From JAWVFM01 sp963843315 (GTDB taxonomy: Bacteria; Actinomycetota; Thermoleophilia; Solirubrobacterales; 70-9), in the NCBI GenBank assembly GCA_963843315.1, contig CAWJJU010000005.1, forward strand, positions 434,001-498,000: a DNA stretch of 64,000 nucleotides, in the 5' to 3' direction. Shown here piece after piece: positions 45,648 to 53,412 of the stretch (positions are counted from its first letter, which is position 1; each line of letters opens with the position of its first letter). A model generated the notes under the pieces. That model ran no database searches and had not been told where the DNA came from. It saw only the letters and a program-made list of their open reading frames with translations. The position numbers and the translations under genes were made by a program.

Positions 45648-46484
45648 CGGCTTGAGATCGACGCTCCCGAATCCATCGAGGCGGCCCAGGCCCAGGGCCG
45701 GGAATTCACGCAGACCGACACCTACGAGTGGCTCGCCCGCGGCGGCCTCGTCGCGCGCGGCGTCATCTACGGGCTGATCGGCGCCCTGGCGCTTGGCCTC
45801 GCGCTCGGCATCGGCGGCGAGACGACCAGCCAGCAGGGCGCGCTTCACAAGCTTGCGGGCGAGCCGGTGGGCACGCTCGTCCTCGTCGTGCTCGCCGTGG
45901 GGTTCGCCGGTTACGCGGCGTGGCGCGTCACGCGCGCGCTGATCGGCCACGGCCGCGCCGGCGACCGCGACAGCGGCATCGACCGGGCGAGCGCCGCCGT
46001 CAGCGCGATTGGCTACGGCGCCCTTAGCGTGACCGCGATCTCGCTGCTGGCGGGGTCGAGCTCGAGCTCGGGCAACACCTCGCAGACGACCGGCGGCGTG
46101 CTCGACTGGCCGGCCGGTCAGTTCATCGTCGCCTTGGCGGGCGCGATCGTCATCGGGGCCGGGATCGCGCAGATCCACAAGGGCGTCAGCGGCGAGTTCA
46201 TGGAGAGCTCACAGACCGAGCGCATGGACGATCACGCCAAGCACAGCATCGAGCTGCTCGGCACCATCGGCCACGTGGCGCGCGGCGTCGTGTTCGGGCT
46301 CGTCGGCTACTTCCTCGTGAAGGCGGCACTCGACTACGACCCCAAGGCGGCGGTAAGCCTGGACGGTGCGCTCTCGAAGCTCGCCAACGCCTCTTACGGA
46401 CCGCTCCTGCTCGGGGTCGTCGCGGCCGGTCTGTTCGCCTTTGGCGTCTACTCGGCGGCCGACGCGCGCTATCGCCGGATCTGA
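45648..46484 (+). CDS. DUF1206 membrane protein, start unresolved
   Basis: About 270 residues with six hydrophobic helices in three similar pairs, as in DUF1206: WLARGGLVARGVIYGLIGAL, then GYGALSVTAISLLAG, and HVARGVVFGLVGYFLVKAAL. The repeated Arg-Gly-x-x-Tyr/Phe-G pattern is typical. No normal start codon lies in frame between the stop at 45645 and the first helix; a TTG at 45652 is one frame off, so a single-base error near 45655 is possible. Function unknown; the family is frequent in actinobacteria. Confidence 0.7.
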   Translation, partial: RLEIDAPESIEAAQAQGREFTQTDTYEWLARGGLVARGVIYGLIGALALGLALGIGGETTSQQGALHKLAGEPVGTLVLVVLAVGFAGYAAWRVTRALIGHGRAGDRDSGIDRASAAVSAIGYGALSVTAISLLAGSSSSSGNTSQTTGGVLDWPAGQFIVALAGAIVIGAGIAQIHKGVSGEFMESSQTERMDDHAKHSIELLGTIGHVARGVVFGLVGYFLVKAALDYDPKAAVSLDGALSKLANASYGPLLLGVVAAGLFAFGVYSAADARYRRI

Positions 46485-46502
46485 GCGCCCGGAGGCCCCA
46501 CC

Positions 46503-46997
46503 TCAGCCCAGCGGTTTGTGGAGCTGCGAGTAGAACGGGCGGTAGCCCTCGCGCTCGTAGAAGCGCAGCGCGCCGTCGTTCGTGTGCGCGACGCCCACGA
46601 ACATCGTCCCCGCCCCGCTCTCGCGGGCGACGTCGGCGGCGGCATCCATCAGGGCTCGCCCCACCCCGGTTCCGCGCTCCGGCTCGGCCACCGAGAGGGT
46701 CTCGACCTCGGCCGAGCGATCGCCCACATCCCAGGTCGCCGGGCCGCCCTCGCTGACCGAGACCATCGCGTAGCCGACCGCCTCACCGTCGCGCTCGGCC
46801 AGCAGCAGGGTGTGATCGCCCCCGGCGAGCCATTCCTCGTACCGGGCGCGCCGGATCGACCAGGAGTCCTCGAAGGAGCGCACCGATGTCATCGCCGGCA
46901 GGGTCGCGTGGTGGTCGCGAAGCGCCCGCCACAGCGGCGCGATGCGCTCGACATCGCCGCGATCGCCGCGGCGGATGGCAAAGCCTGAGTCGGTCAC
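46503..46997 (-). CDS. GNAT-family N-acetyltransferase
   Basis: An intact 164-residue protein with the GNAT fold. The acetyl-CoA site reads VETLSVAEPERGTGVGRALMDAA (residues about 95-117; V-x-P-x-x-R-G-x-G type), followed by VGVAHTNDGALRFYEREGYRPF. The GTG start at 46997 gives the shortest complete domain. It follows the cupin gene by 16 bases, forming a probable two-gene operon. The acceptor is unknown. Confidence 0.75.
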   Translation of the reverse strand: MTDSGFAIRRGDRGDVERIAPLWRALRDHHATLPAMTSVRSFEDSWSIRRARYEEWLAGGDHTLLLAERDGEAVGYAMVSVSEGGPATWDVGDRSAEVETLSVAEPERGTGVGRALMDAAADVARESGAGTMFVGVAHTNDGALRFYEREGYRPFYSQLHKPLG

Positions 46998-47013
46998 CCG
47001 GGCGGGAGCGCGC

Positions 47014-47400
47014 TCAGTCCCAGAAGCCCTCGTGGACCAGCTCGCCGTCCTTCTCGTGGTGCTGGCCGAAGGCGATGAGCTCCAGGCCGTCGTCATCGGC
47101 CTCGAACTGGCGGGTCACCGCCGGCGCGACCCGGATCGCGTCGAGCGGCGCGAGGTCCACGACCTCGTCGTCGAGCTTCATCCGCCCGGTGCCGCTGAGG
47201 ATCACGTAGACCTCCTCGGCCTCGTCGTGGCGGTGCGCAAACGCCTGGCGCTTGCCCGGCTTGACGCGCATGAAGAGCATTCCGGTGCGCTCGGCCTCCA
47301 GCTCCGCGCGGCCCGAGCGCGCCTCCTGATGCTCGCCGAAGCCGTGCTCGGCTGCGTAGTCCTTCATGTCTCGCAGGTTCTTGATCGTGTAGTCGCTCAT
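47014..47400 (-). CDS. Cupin-domain protein
   Basis: An intact 128-residue single-domain cupin. Motif 1 is AFAHRHDEAEEVYVILSGTG with the HxH-x-E metal ligands, and motif 2 is LAPLDAIRVAPAVTRQFEA. The small size and full metal site suggest a mononuclear cupin isomerase or binding protein. ATG 47400 has an AGGAC ribosome-binding sequence four bases upstream. It precedes the GNAT gene. Confidence 0.75.
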   Translation of the reverse strand: MSDYTIKNLRDMKDYAAEHGFGEHQEARSGRAELEAERTGMLFMRVKPGKRQAFAHRHDEAEEVYVILSGTGRMKLDDEVVDLAPLDAIRVAPAVTRQFEADDDGLELIAFGQHHEKDGELVHEGFWD

Positions 47401-47455
47401 GTCCTGAGTCCTACCCGATCCGAGGCAATGGCTCGCACGAGACATACTGAGCTCG

Positions 47456-48421
47456 ATGCTCGAGCGCTCGTTTCGGACCATGGGCACCGAGATCAGCTTG
47501 CTGGTCGGGCGCCCCCTCGACCCGGCGCTTCCGAGCGAATCGTCCGTCCTCGCGAGCGTGGAGCGGGAGCTGCTCGACTTCAACGGCCGCCTGTCGCGCT
47601 TTCTCGAAGACAGCGAGCTGTCACTGCTCAACAGGGACCCGCGAGAGGTGGTTCCCGCATCGGAGCTTCTCCGCAACGCGGTGCGCGCCGGCGTCTGGGG
47701 GGCAGAGCGAACCAACGGGCTGGTCGACCCCACACTGCTCGGAGAGCTCGAGGCCGCCGGGTACCGAGCCTCCTTCGAGGGGGTGCGCTCGGCGCCGCTC
47801 GAGCAGGCGCTCAGCGCCGCCCCGGCGCGAGCCCCTGCGAAACCGAATCCACACGGCGCCTGGCGCGCGATCGAGGTCGACGACGAGGCCGGGACCATCC
47901 GCCGGCCACCCGGTACGAGGCTGGACACGGGCGGGACGGGCAAGGGCCTCGCGGCAGACCTTGTCGCCGCACGGCTGGACGGCTACTCGCGGTACGCGAT
48001 CGACTGCGGCGGGGACGTGCGCGTCGGTGGGGCAAGCCCGGGCGAGGAGCCGATCGAGATCGAGGTTCGCCATCCGCTGACGGGCGGGGCCGCCGACGAA
48101 TTCCGGCTGGTGAGCGGAGCGGTCGCCACCTCGGGCCTCGACGCTCGCCTCTGGCAGCTTCCGGACGGCACCTACGCCCACCATCTGATCGACCCGGCCA
48201 CGGGCGAGCCGGCCTGGACCGGCCTGATCTGCGCCACCGCCCGCGCGCCGACGGCCCTGGAGGCCGACCTCCTCGCCAAGGCGGCATTGCTGAGCGGCCC
48301 GAGCGGCGCGGTCCAGCTGCTCGCCGAGGGCGGCGGGCTGATCGTGCACGACGACGGCCGCGTCCAGCGCATCGGCCCGCTTCACGACCCCCCGCGAATC
48401 CGCATCCCGCTGCCGCTCTGA
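47456..48421 (+). CDS. apbE: FAD:protein FMN transferase
   Basis: An intact 321-residue ApbE-family protein. It attaches FMN covalently to Thr residues of flavoproteins of the NqrC/RnfG/FMN-binding type, or handles flavin. Visible motifs are MGTEISLLVG, FLEDSELSLLN, LDTGGTGKGLAADLV, AIDCGGDVRVGG, SGAVATSG and HHLIDPATGEPA. No lipoprotein signal is present, so it may act in the cytoplasm. It stands before the ferredoxin reductase, ferredoxin and ferric-reductase-like genes on the same strand. Confidence 0.88.
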   Translation: MLERSFRTMGTEISLLVGRPLDPALPSESSVLASVERELLDFNGRLSRFLEDSELSLLNRDPREVVPASELLRNAVRAGVWGAERTNGLVDPTLLGELEAAGYRASFEGVRSAPLEQALSAAPARAPAKPNPHGAWRAIEVDDEAGTIRRPPGTRLDTGGTGKGLAADLVAARLDGYSRYAIDCGGDVRVGGASPGEEPIEIEVRHPLTGGAADEFRLVSGAVATSGLDARLWQLPDGTYAHHLIDPATGEPAWTGLICATARAPTALEADLLAKAALLSGPSGAVQLLAEGGGLIVHDDGRVQRIGPLHDPPRIRIPLPL

Positions 48422-48439
48422 GCCGCTCGGTCCGTAGCA

Positions 48440-48483
48440 ACTACTGACTCGAGGCAGGTGCTTTCGCCTGCCGATCGAGTAGT
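48440..48483 (+). other. Long hairpin between apbE and ferredoxin reductase
   Basis: CTCGA-GGCAGG (48448-48458) pairs with CCTGCC-ga-TCGAG (48467-48479) over an eight-base loop, and ACTACT/AGTAGT extends it. No T-run follows, so it is not a classical terminator; it may be a processing or protein-binding site in the 134-base gap. Confidence 0.4.
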
Positions 48484-48555
48484 GCGCCCGGCTGAATCGA
48501 TGCCTGGGAGGTCGTAGCTTGGACTCGTGATGCCCACGCACGACCCACCCGTCCC

Positions 48556-49761
48556 ATGGCGATGAGAGACGGCGTCCTCATCGCCGGCGGCGGCCTCGCC
48601 GCCCAGCGCTGCTGCGAGACGCTGCGCTCGCGGGGCTACGAGGGGCGGATCCGAGTCGTCTCCGACGAGGAGCGAGCCCCCTACGACCGCCCACCGCTCT
48701 CCAAGGGCGTCCTCTCGGGCGAGCGCGACCCCGCGACGCTCGACTTTCGCCCGGCGGACTGGTACGCCGAGAACGACGTCGAGCTCGTGCTCGGCGAGCG
48801 CGCCGTCGCCCTGGATCCCGGGATCAAGACGCTCACCCTCGCCTCCGGCCCGACGCTCGACTACGACGTCGCCGTCCTCGCCACCGGCAGCCGTCCGCGC
48901 AAGCTGCCCGGCACGGAGGGCTTCGCCAACACCCACACCCTTCGCACCGCCGCCGACGCAGTCCGGCTCGCCGGCGCACTGCGCGAGAGCCAGCGGCTGA
49001 TCATCGTCGGCGCCGGCTTCATCGGCTTGGAGGTCGCGGCGACGGCCCGGCGCCTGGGGCTCGAGGTGATCGTGCTGGAGGCGGCCCCGGCTCCCCTGCT
49101 TCGGGTCCTGGGACCCAAGCTCGCCAACTGGTTCGTCGATCTGCACCGCGCCGAGGGCGTCGAGGTGCTGCTGTCCGCTCACGTCGCCAGGTTCGGCGAG
49201 GGCCCCGGCGGGGCCGAGTGGGTTCAGCTCACCGACGGCCGTCAACTTGCGTGCGATGCCCTGGTGATCGGAATCGGGATCGAGCCGGTTGCCGACTGGC
49301 TCGAGGGCAGCGGCCTCGACCCCGGCGGCGTCCAGGCCGATCCGGTTGGCCGTACGACCGCCCCCGACGTGTACGCGGCGGGCGACGTCGCCCGCCTGCT
49401 GAACCCGGTCAGCGGCAGCTACGAGCGCAGCGAGCAGTGGGAGGCCGCCGCCCGCCAGGGCGCGCAGGTTGGGCGCGCGATCCTCGGCCTCGACCCTCTG
49501 CCCCCCGCGCTGCCGTCCTTCTGGACCGACCAGTACGGAGTGCGAATCCAGCTGATCGGCGACGCGCGTGAGGCCGACGAGGTCGTGATCGAGGGCGACC
49601 CCGCTGCCCGCGACTTCCAGGCCCTGATGGTGCGCGACGGGACCCCCGTCGCCGGCATGGCGGTCGGCCGCCCCCGCGCGATTCCCGAGCTTCGAAAGCA
49701 GATCGCCGATGCGATCGCCGACGTGAACAGGAGTGAGGATGAGATACCGAGTCGAAGTTGA
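48556..49761 (+). CDS. Ferredoxin reductase-like FAD/NAD(P) oxidoreductase
   Basis: An intact 401-residue two-dinucleotide-fold flavoprotein. FAD motifs are VLIAGGGLAAQRC at the N-terminus and TTAPDVYAAGDVA (about residue 275); the NAD(P) motif is IIVGAGFIGLEVAA (about residue 153). The C-terminal domain reads FWTDQYGVRIQLIG. Such enzymes pass electrons from NAD(P)H to a ferredoxin for an oxygenase or cytochrome P450. The ferredoxin gene overlaps its end, but no P450 or oxygenase is nearby. Confidence 0.88.
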   Translation: MAMRDGVLIAGGGLAAQRCCETLRSRGYEGRIRVVSDEERAPYDRPPLSKGVLSGERDPATLDFRPADWYAENDVELVLGERAVALDPGIKTLTLASGPTLDYDVAVLATGSRPRKLPGTEGFANTHTLRTAADAVRLAGALRESQRLIIVGAGFIGLEVAATARRLGLEVIVLEAAPAPLLRVLGPKLANWFVDLHRAEGVEVLLSAHVARFGEGPGGAEWVQLTDGRQLACDALVIGIGIEPVADWLEGSGLDPGGVQADPVGRTTAPDVYAAGDVARLLNPVSGSYERSEQWEAAARQGAQVGRAILGLDPLPPALPSFWTDQYGVRIQLIGDAREADEVVIEGDPAARDFQALMVRDGTPVAGMAVGRPRAIPELRKQIADAIADVNRSEDEIPSRS

Positions 49762-49945
49762 TGAGAACGCGTGCGCCGCGCACGGCGACTGCGTCGACAT
49801 TGCCCCCGGAGTCTTTTCGCTGAACGACACCGCGCACGTGATCGGCGAGGGCGAGCCCGAGGTGATCATGGAGGCGGCCGAGGCATGCCCGTCGGTCGCG
49901 ATCTCGGTGTTCGACGCCGATTCGGGCGAACAGATCTACCCGTAA
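49739..49945 (+). CDS. Ferredoxin with one [3Fe-4S]/[4Fe-4S] site
   Basis: A 68-residue ferredoxin. The cluster ligands are in CAAHGDCVDIAP (Cys-x5-Cys, the middle position is not Cys) and EACPSVAI, the pattern of [3Fe-4S] ferredoxins used by P450 systems. ATG 49739 is preceded by AGGAG and overlaps the reductase gene by 23 bases. It is the obvious electron acceptor of that reductase. Confidence 0.9.
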   Translation: MRYRVEVDENACAAHGDCVDIAPGVFSLNDTAHVIGEGEPEVIMEAAEACPSVAISVFDADSGEQIYP

Positions 49946-49949
49946 CGCG

Positions 49950-50537
49950 ATGGGCCCGATGAATCCCTCCCCGCTCAAAGCCTCCGTTGCCCTCGCGGCC
50001 ACCGTGGGCCTGCTCGCCGCCGGCTGCGGCGGCGACTCGCGCCGAGCCGAGAGCGAGGGCGCCGCCGGTTCCACCACCACGGTGGCAAGCGGCCCGTCGC
50101 ACACCTCCACTGCCGCCAACAAGCCGGTCAGCGCTCCCGACGCGGCCGATCCCCAGCGCCGGCGCTACGTCTCGCAGGTCGACCGCGTCTGCGCTCACTG
50201 GGATCCCGAGCGCGCGAAGGAGAACGAACGCGTCGCCGGCTCGCCGACAGCCGACGAGGCGGCGAAGCGTTACGGCGATTCCATCGCGCTGGGAGAGCGC
50301 CAGCTGGCGGCGATCGAGGCAGTCCCCTCCCCGCACGCCGACCGGGCCGCGCTGAAGGCCAACGTCTTCGACGTCATCAAGCAGCAGCTCGCCGTTCGCA
50401 GGCAGCTTCAGGCGGCGCTCGCCGCAAGCGACGTCCCTCGGGTGAGGAGCCTCCGGGCCGACCTCGACAACCTGACCCGCTCGCTCGCCGGGTTCGCGCG
50501 CGGCTACGGCTTCCAGAACTGCGGGGTCGAGGACTGA
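49950..50537 (+). CDS. Lipoprotein of unknown function
   Basis: A 195-residue protein with lipoprotein signal VALAATVGLLAAGC (lipid Cys 26), a Thr/Ser-rich linker, and a helical domain of about 130 residues with two Cys (DRVCAHW, FQNCGV) that could pair. No cofactor motif was recognised; in particular no FMN-binding domain. It starts four bases after the ferredoxin and its TGA overlaps the next ATG, so it belongs to the electron-transfer operon. Confidence 0.6.
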   Translation: MGPMNPSPLKASVALAATVGLLAAGCGGDSRRAESEGAAGSTTTVASGPSHTSTAANKPVSAPDAADPQRRRYVSQVDRVCAHWDPERAKENERVAGSPTADEAAKRYGDSIALGERQLAAIEAVPSPHADRAALKANVFDVIKQQLAVRRQLQAALAASDVPRVRSLRADLDNLTRSLAGFARGYGFQNCGVED

Positions 50538-50812
50538 TGGCCTCGCTCGAGACACCCGCCAAGACGCCGGCGCCGCGCCCCCCGCGCCGGCCGCTCCCGG
50601 GCCCGCTCGCCGTCATCACCGCGACGCTCGGCCTCTTCTTCGTGATCCTCACGCTGCTCGCCATCCAGGTCCGCAACGGCAGGGACCCGGCGCTGGGCCC
50701 CGGTCCCGCCGTGCCCGCGACGAGCCAGCCGGTAAAGGGATCGAACTCCGGCCAGGCCGCGACCGCCACCGCCACGAAGGTCGTCACCCGAACCTCGCCG
50801 ACGCCGCCATGA
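50537..50812 (+). CDS. Small single-pass membrane protein
   Basis: A 91-residue protein with a Pro-rich cytosolic start, one helix (LAVITATLGLFFVILTLLAIQV, residues about 25-46) and a Ser/Thr-rich outer tail. Start and stop overlap the neighbouring genes (TGATG and ATGA). It resembles the next gene in layout but not clearly in sequence. Family unknown. Confidence 0.5.
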   Translation: MASLETPAKTPAPRPPRRPLPGPLAVITATLGLFFVILTLLAIQVRNGRDPALGPGPAVPATSQPVKGSNSGQAATATATKVVTRTSPTPP

Positions 50813-51040
50813 GCACGGCAACCTCAGCCGTCGGCAAGCGCCGCTTCAGGGCCGAGCCTCAGGACGCGGATTGCGGCGATCGCCGTGGTCGTCGCCCTCG
50901 GCCTGCTGGCCTACTACGCCGTCTTCAGCGGGCCGACCACCGTGCCGGTACCGGGGCCCACGATCACGAGCCCCGCCCCCGCCACGCAGGCCCCGCCGCC
51001 CGGCGAGGGCGGCGAAAGTCAGGGCGAGCGCGGTGACTGA
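50809..51040 (+). CDS. Small single-pass membrane protein (one frameshift)
   Basis: About 76 residues. The first 18 codons (STATSAVGKRRFRAE) are joined, after removal of one extra C near 50850, to a membrane helix (IAAIAVVVALGLLAYYAVF) and a Pro-rich tail ending GERGD. It starts in an ATGA overlap and ends inside the ferric-reductase-like gene. The frameshift-corrected protein has the same plan as its upstream neighbour. Confidence 0.5.
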
Positions 51041-51638
51041 GCCGGATCCCGGCAACTACGCCTGGTGGCTCTCGGCGCGCGCCGCGGGAATCGTCGCGTT
51101 CCTGCTGATAGCCGCAGCCGTGATCCTCGGCCTGTTCATGGCCGGCAGCCTCCCCAAGCGTCCCGGCCTCAAGCGCAACCTCGTGAAGATCCACGAGCAG
51201 ATCGCGCTGACCGCGCTGGTCGCGATCGGCGCCCATGGCGTGCTGATGCTGGGCGACAAGTGGCTGCGGCCGGGCCTCACCGGGATCACGATCCCGTTCA
51301 CCCTGAGCTACCGGCCGCTGTGGACCGGCCTCGGAATCGTCGCCGGCTACCTGGCCGTCATCCTCGGCCCCACCTTCTACCTGCGCAAGCGAATCGGCCC
51401 GCGGCGCTGGCGCAAGATCCACCGTGCGACGTTCGTCGTCTACCTCCTGGCGCTCATGCACTCGCTCGGATCGGGAACCGACGGAGCGAGCATGTGGTTC
51501 ACCACCCTGGCCGCCGCCACGGCCGTGCCGATCGTCGTGCTCCTCGCCGTCCGCTACCTGCCGCGGCGCGCGCGCCCGGCGCCCGCCCCACGCCCGCGAC
51601 CCGTCGCTTCCCCCGCCCCCGTGGGCCCCACGACCTGA
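51033..51638 (+). CDS. Ferric-reductase-like transmembrane protein (b-type haem)
   Basis: An intact 201-residue protein from GTG 51033. Six hydrophobic helices are predicted. Candidate haem ligands are the His in KIHEQIALTALVAIGAHGVL and KIHRATFVVYLLALMHSLG, spaced as in the ferric reductase-like (PF01794) and MsrQ/YedZ families. The C-terminal tail is Pro/Arg-rich and cytosolic. In the operon context it probably takes electrons across the membrane. The donor may be the ferredoxin or a flavoprotein modified by ApbE. Confidence 0.75.
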   Translation: MTEPDPGNYAWWLSARAAGIVAFLLIAAAVILGLFMAGSLPKRPGLKRNLVKIHEQIALTALVAIGAHGVLMLGDKWLRPGLTGITIPFTLSYRPLWTGLGIVAGYLAVILGPTFYLRKRIGPRRWRKIHRATFVVYLLALMHSLGSGTDGASMWFTTLAAATAVPIVVLLAVRYLPRRARPAPAPRPRPVASPAPVGPTT

Positions 51639-51675
51639 GGGCTGCGCGTGAGCAGTGAACCCCGGTTAGGGCTGC

Positions 51676-52059
51676 CTAGACGTCGTTGATGACCGGCGAG
51701 ACCGCGCGGTCGCAGACGTGCTTGTGACCGTGCACCTTGTAGTGCCGGGGCAGCGCCACCGCTCGGTACTCGCCCGCCATCGGGGCGTCGAGGGCGACCA
51801 GCCAGTCCCCCTCCGAGCTGGTGACGTCAGACCCAACGGTCTCCCGAATTCCAGAGGGGCCGTGTTGAAGGATCACCTTGCGGCCAACCCGGCACTTCTC
51901 CGGCCCCGACGACACCCGCCCGTAGTAGCCATGCGGCGTGTCGTTCAGCAACTTGATGTTCACGGTGGCGGCGTGATGGTGCGTGGCCGCCTGCGATCCC
52001 GCCACGCTCGACAGCAGCAGGCCCGCCGCGAGCAGGGTCCCTCCAAGGATGCGCTTCAT
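51676..52059 (-). CDS. Small secreted protein
   Basis: A 127-residue protein with signal peptide (ILGGTLLAAGLLLSSVAGSQA) and a mature domain of about 100 residues predicted as beta-strands, with two Cys (EKCRVGRK, HVCDRAV) and several His near both ends. No family recognised. It stands alone between the electron-transfer operon and tRNA-Cys, convergent with the former. Confidence 0.6.
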   Translation of the reverse strand: MKRILGGTLLAAGLLLSSVAGSQAATHHHAATVNIKLLNDTPHGYYGRVSSGPEKCRVGRKVILQHGPSGIRETVGSDVTSSEGDWLVALDAPMAGEYRAVALPRHYKVHGHKHVCDRAVSPVINDV

Positions 52060-52100
52060 GGCACCGATCCTAATGGCGAGAGCAGACCGACGTGGGCCGA

Positions 52101-52171
52101 AGGCGCCTACCAGAATCGAACTGGTGTAAACGGCTTTGCAGGCCGCTGCGTAGCCACTCCGCCAAGGCGCC
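52101..52171 (-). tRNA. tRNA-Cys (GCA)
   Basis: A 71-base cloverleaf on the minus strand: acceptor GGCGCCT/AGGCGCC, anticodon stem GCGGC/GCCGT with one G-T pair and loop CTGCAAA (anticodon GCA), T-stem ACCAG/CTGGT with TTCGATT. The discriminator base is U, as in cysteine tRNAs. CCA is not encoded. Confidence 0.97.
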
Positions 52172-52254
52172 GGGTGGTCGGCAAGCCTAGCGATGGGTTC
52201 TCGGTCCTCGCGGGTGCCCGGTGCCGGTGACCGGCCTCCACTAATCTCGCATTC

Positions 52255-53361
52255 GTGGGCAGGCGGGTACAGCGGGCTCTTCCCATCGCCGTGATGGTGG
52301 CGGGACTTGCCCTGGCCGCATCTCCCGCGCTTGCGGCTCACTCGCCGAAGACCTGCAACGGCAAGAAGAGCCTGTGCTCGCGGCACTTCAACCAGGTCGT
52401 CCTCCCCGGCACCCACAACTCGATGTCGGCCGCCTCCCTCGGCTGGATCGTCCCCAACCAGCAGGTGGCGATTCCCGCGCAGCTGAAGGCCGGGGTGCGC
52501 GCGCTGCTGATCGACACGCACTACGGCCAGCGCCGCAACGACGGCGTCATCGTCACGGACGACAACGGGACGCAGAACGTCGGGCCGCGCGACACCTACC
52601 TTTGCCACGAGGTCTGCGAGATCGGCGCCTCGCGGCTGGTGCCGCAGCTCGAGAAGATCAAGTCCTTCCTGAAGAAGCACCCCGACAACGTGCTGCTGCT
52701 CGACGTCGAGGACTACATCACCCCCAAGGACTTCAACAAGGCGATGCGCGACAGCGGCCTGATCTCGCGGCTCTACAAGGGCACTCCGGGCCCCAAGTGG
52801 CCCACCCTGAAGTCGATGATCAAGAACCGCCGGCAGGTTGTCGTGCTCGCCGAGCACGACGGCGGCAACGGCAAGTACTCCTGGCTGCACACCGACTACG
52901 ACGGCATCGTGCAGGAGACGCCCTACACCTTCCAACAGCAGAGTGACCTCACCGACCCGTCGAACTGGCCCGCCAGCTGCATCTCCAACCGCGGTGGCAC
53001 CACCGGCTCGCTCTTCCTGATGAACCACTGGTCGCCCCCCACACCGCCCGTGCAGGCCGACCCCGCGCAGTACGAGGCGCTGAACGCCAAGAGCGTGCTC
53101 GTTGGGCGCGCCCGCCAGTGCGCCACGGACCGCGGGTTGCTCCCCACCATCGTCGCCGTCGATCAGTTCTCCTACGGAGATCTGTTCGCGGCGGTCAGGC
53201 GGCTGAACGTGCTCGAGGGCCAGGCCCTGAGCAGGGGCAGCGTCGCCGTCCATGCTCCGGGCCCCGGCGCAGCGCCCGTCGACACCCGCCCGGATCGAGT
53301 CGGGCGCCACGCCAAGAAGATCGCGCTGGCGATCCGCCATCACGCCGGCGCGCACCGCTGA
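52255..53361 (+). CDS. Secreted PI-PLC-like phosphodiesterase
   Basis: An intact 368-residue exported protein with signal peptide (ALPIAVMVAGLALAASPALA). The PI-PLC X-like TIM barrel is recognisable: first catalytic His in VVLPGTHNSMSA, LKAGVRALLIDTHY, second His in YLCHEVCEIG, and LLLDVEDYI. Bacterial enzymes of this type cleave phosphatidylinositol without calcium. The C-terminal 60 residues are an Arg/His-rich tail. The GTG start gives the best signal peptide. Confidence 0.8.
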   Translation: MGRRVQRALPIAVMVAGLALAASPALAAHSPKTCNGKKSLCSRHFNQVVLPGTHNSMSAASLGWIVPNQQVAIPAQLKAGVRALLIDTHYGQRRNDGVIVTDDNGTQNVGPRDTYLCHEVCEIGASRLVPQLEKIKSFLKKHPDNVLLLDVEDYITPKDFNKAMRDSGLISRLYKGTPGPKWPTLKSMIKNRRQVVVLAEHDGGNGKYSWLHTDYDGIVQETPYTFQQQSDLTDPSNWPASCISNRGGTTGSLFLMNHWSPPTPPVQADPAQYEALNAKSVLVGRARQCATDRGLLPTIVAVDQFSYGDLFAAVRRLNVLEGQALSRGSVAVHAPGPGAAPVDTRPDRVGRHAKKIALAIRHHAGAHR

Positions 53362-53412
53362 CCCTCGCGCAGCCCGGATGCGGGCAATGCCGCTGATAGC
53401 CTCCCCCGCGGT

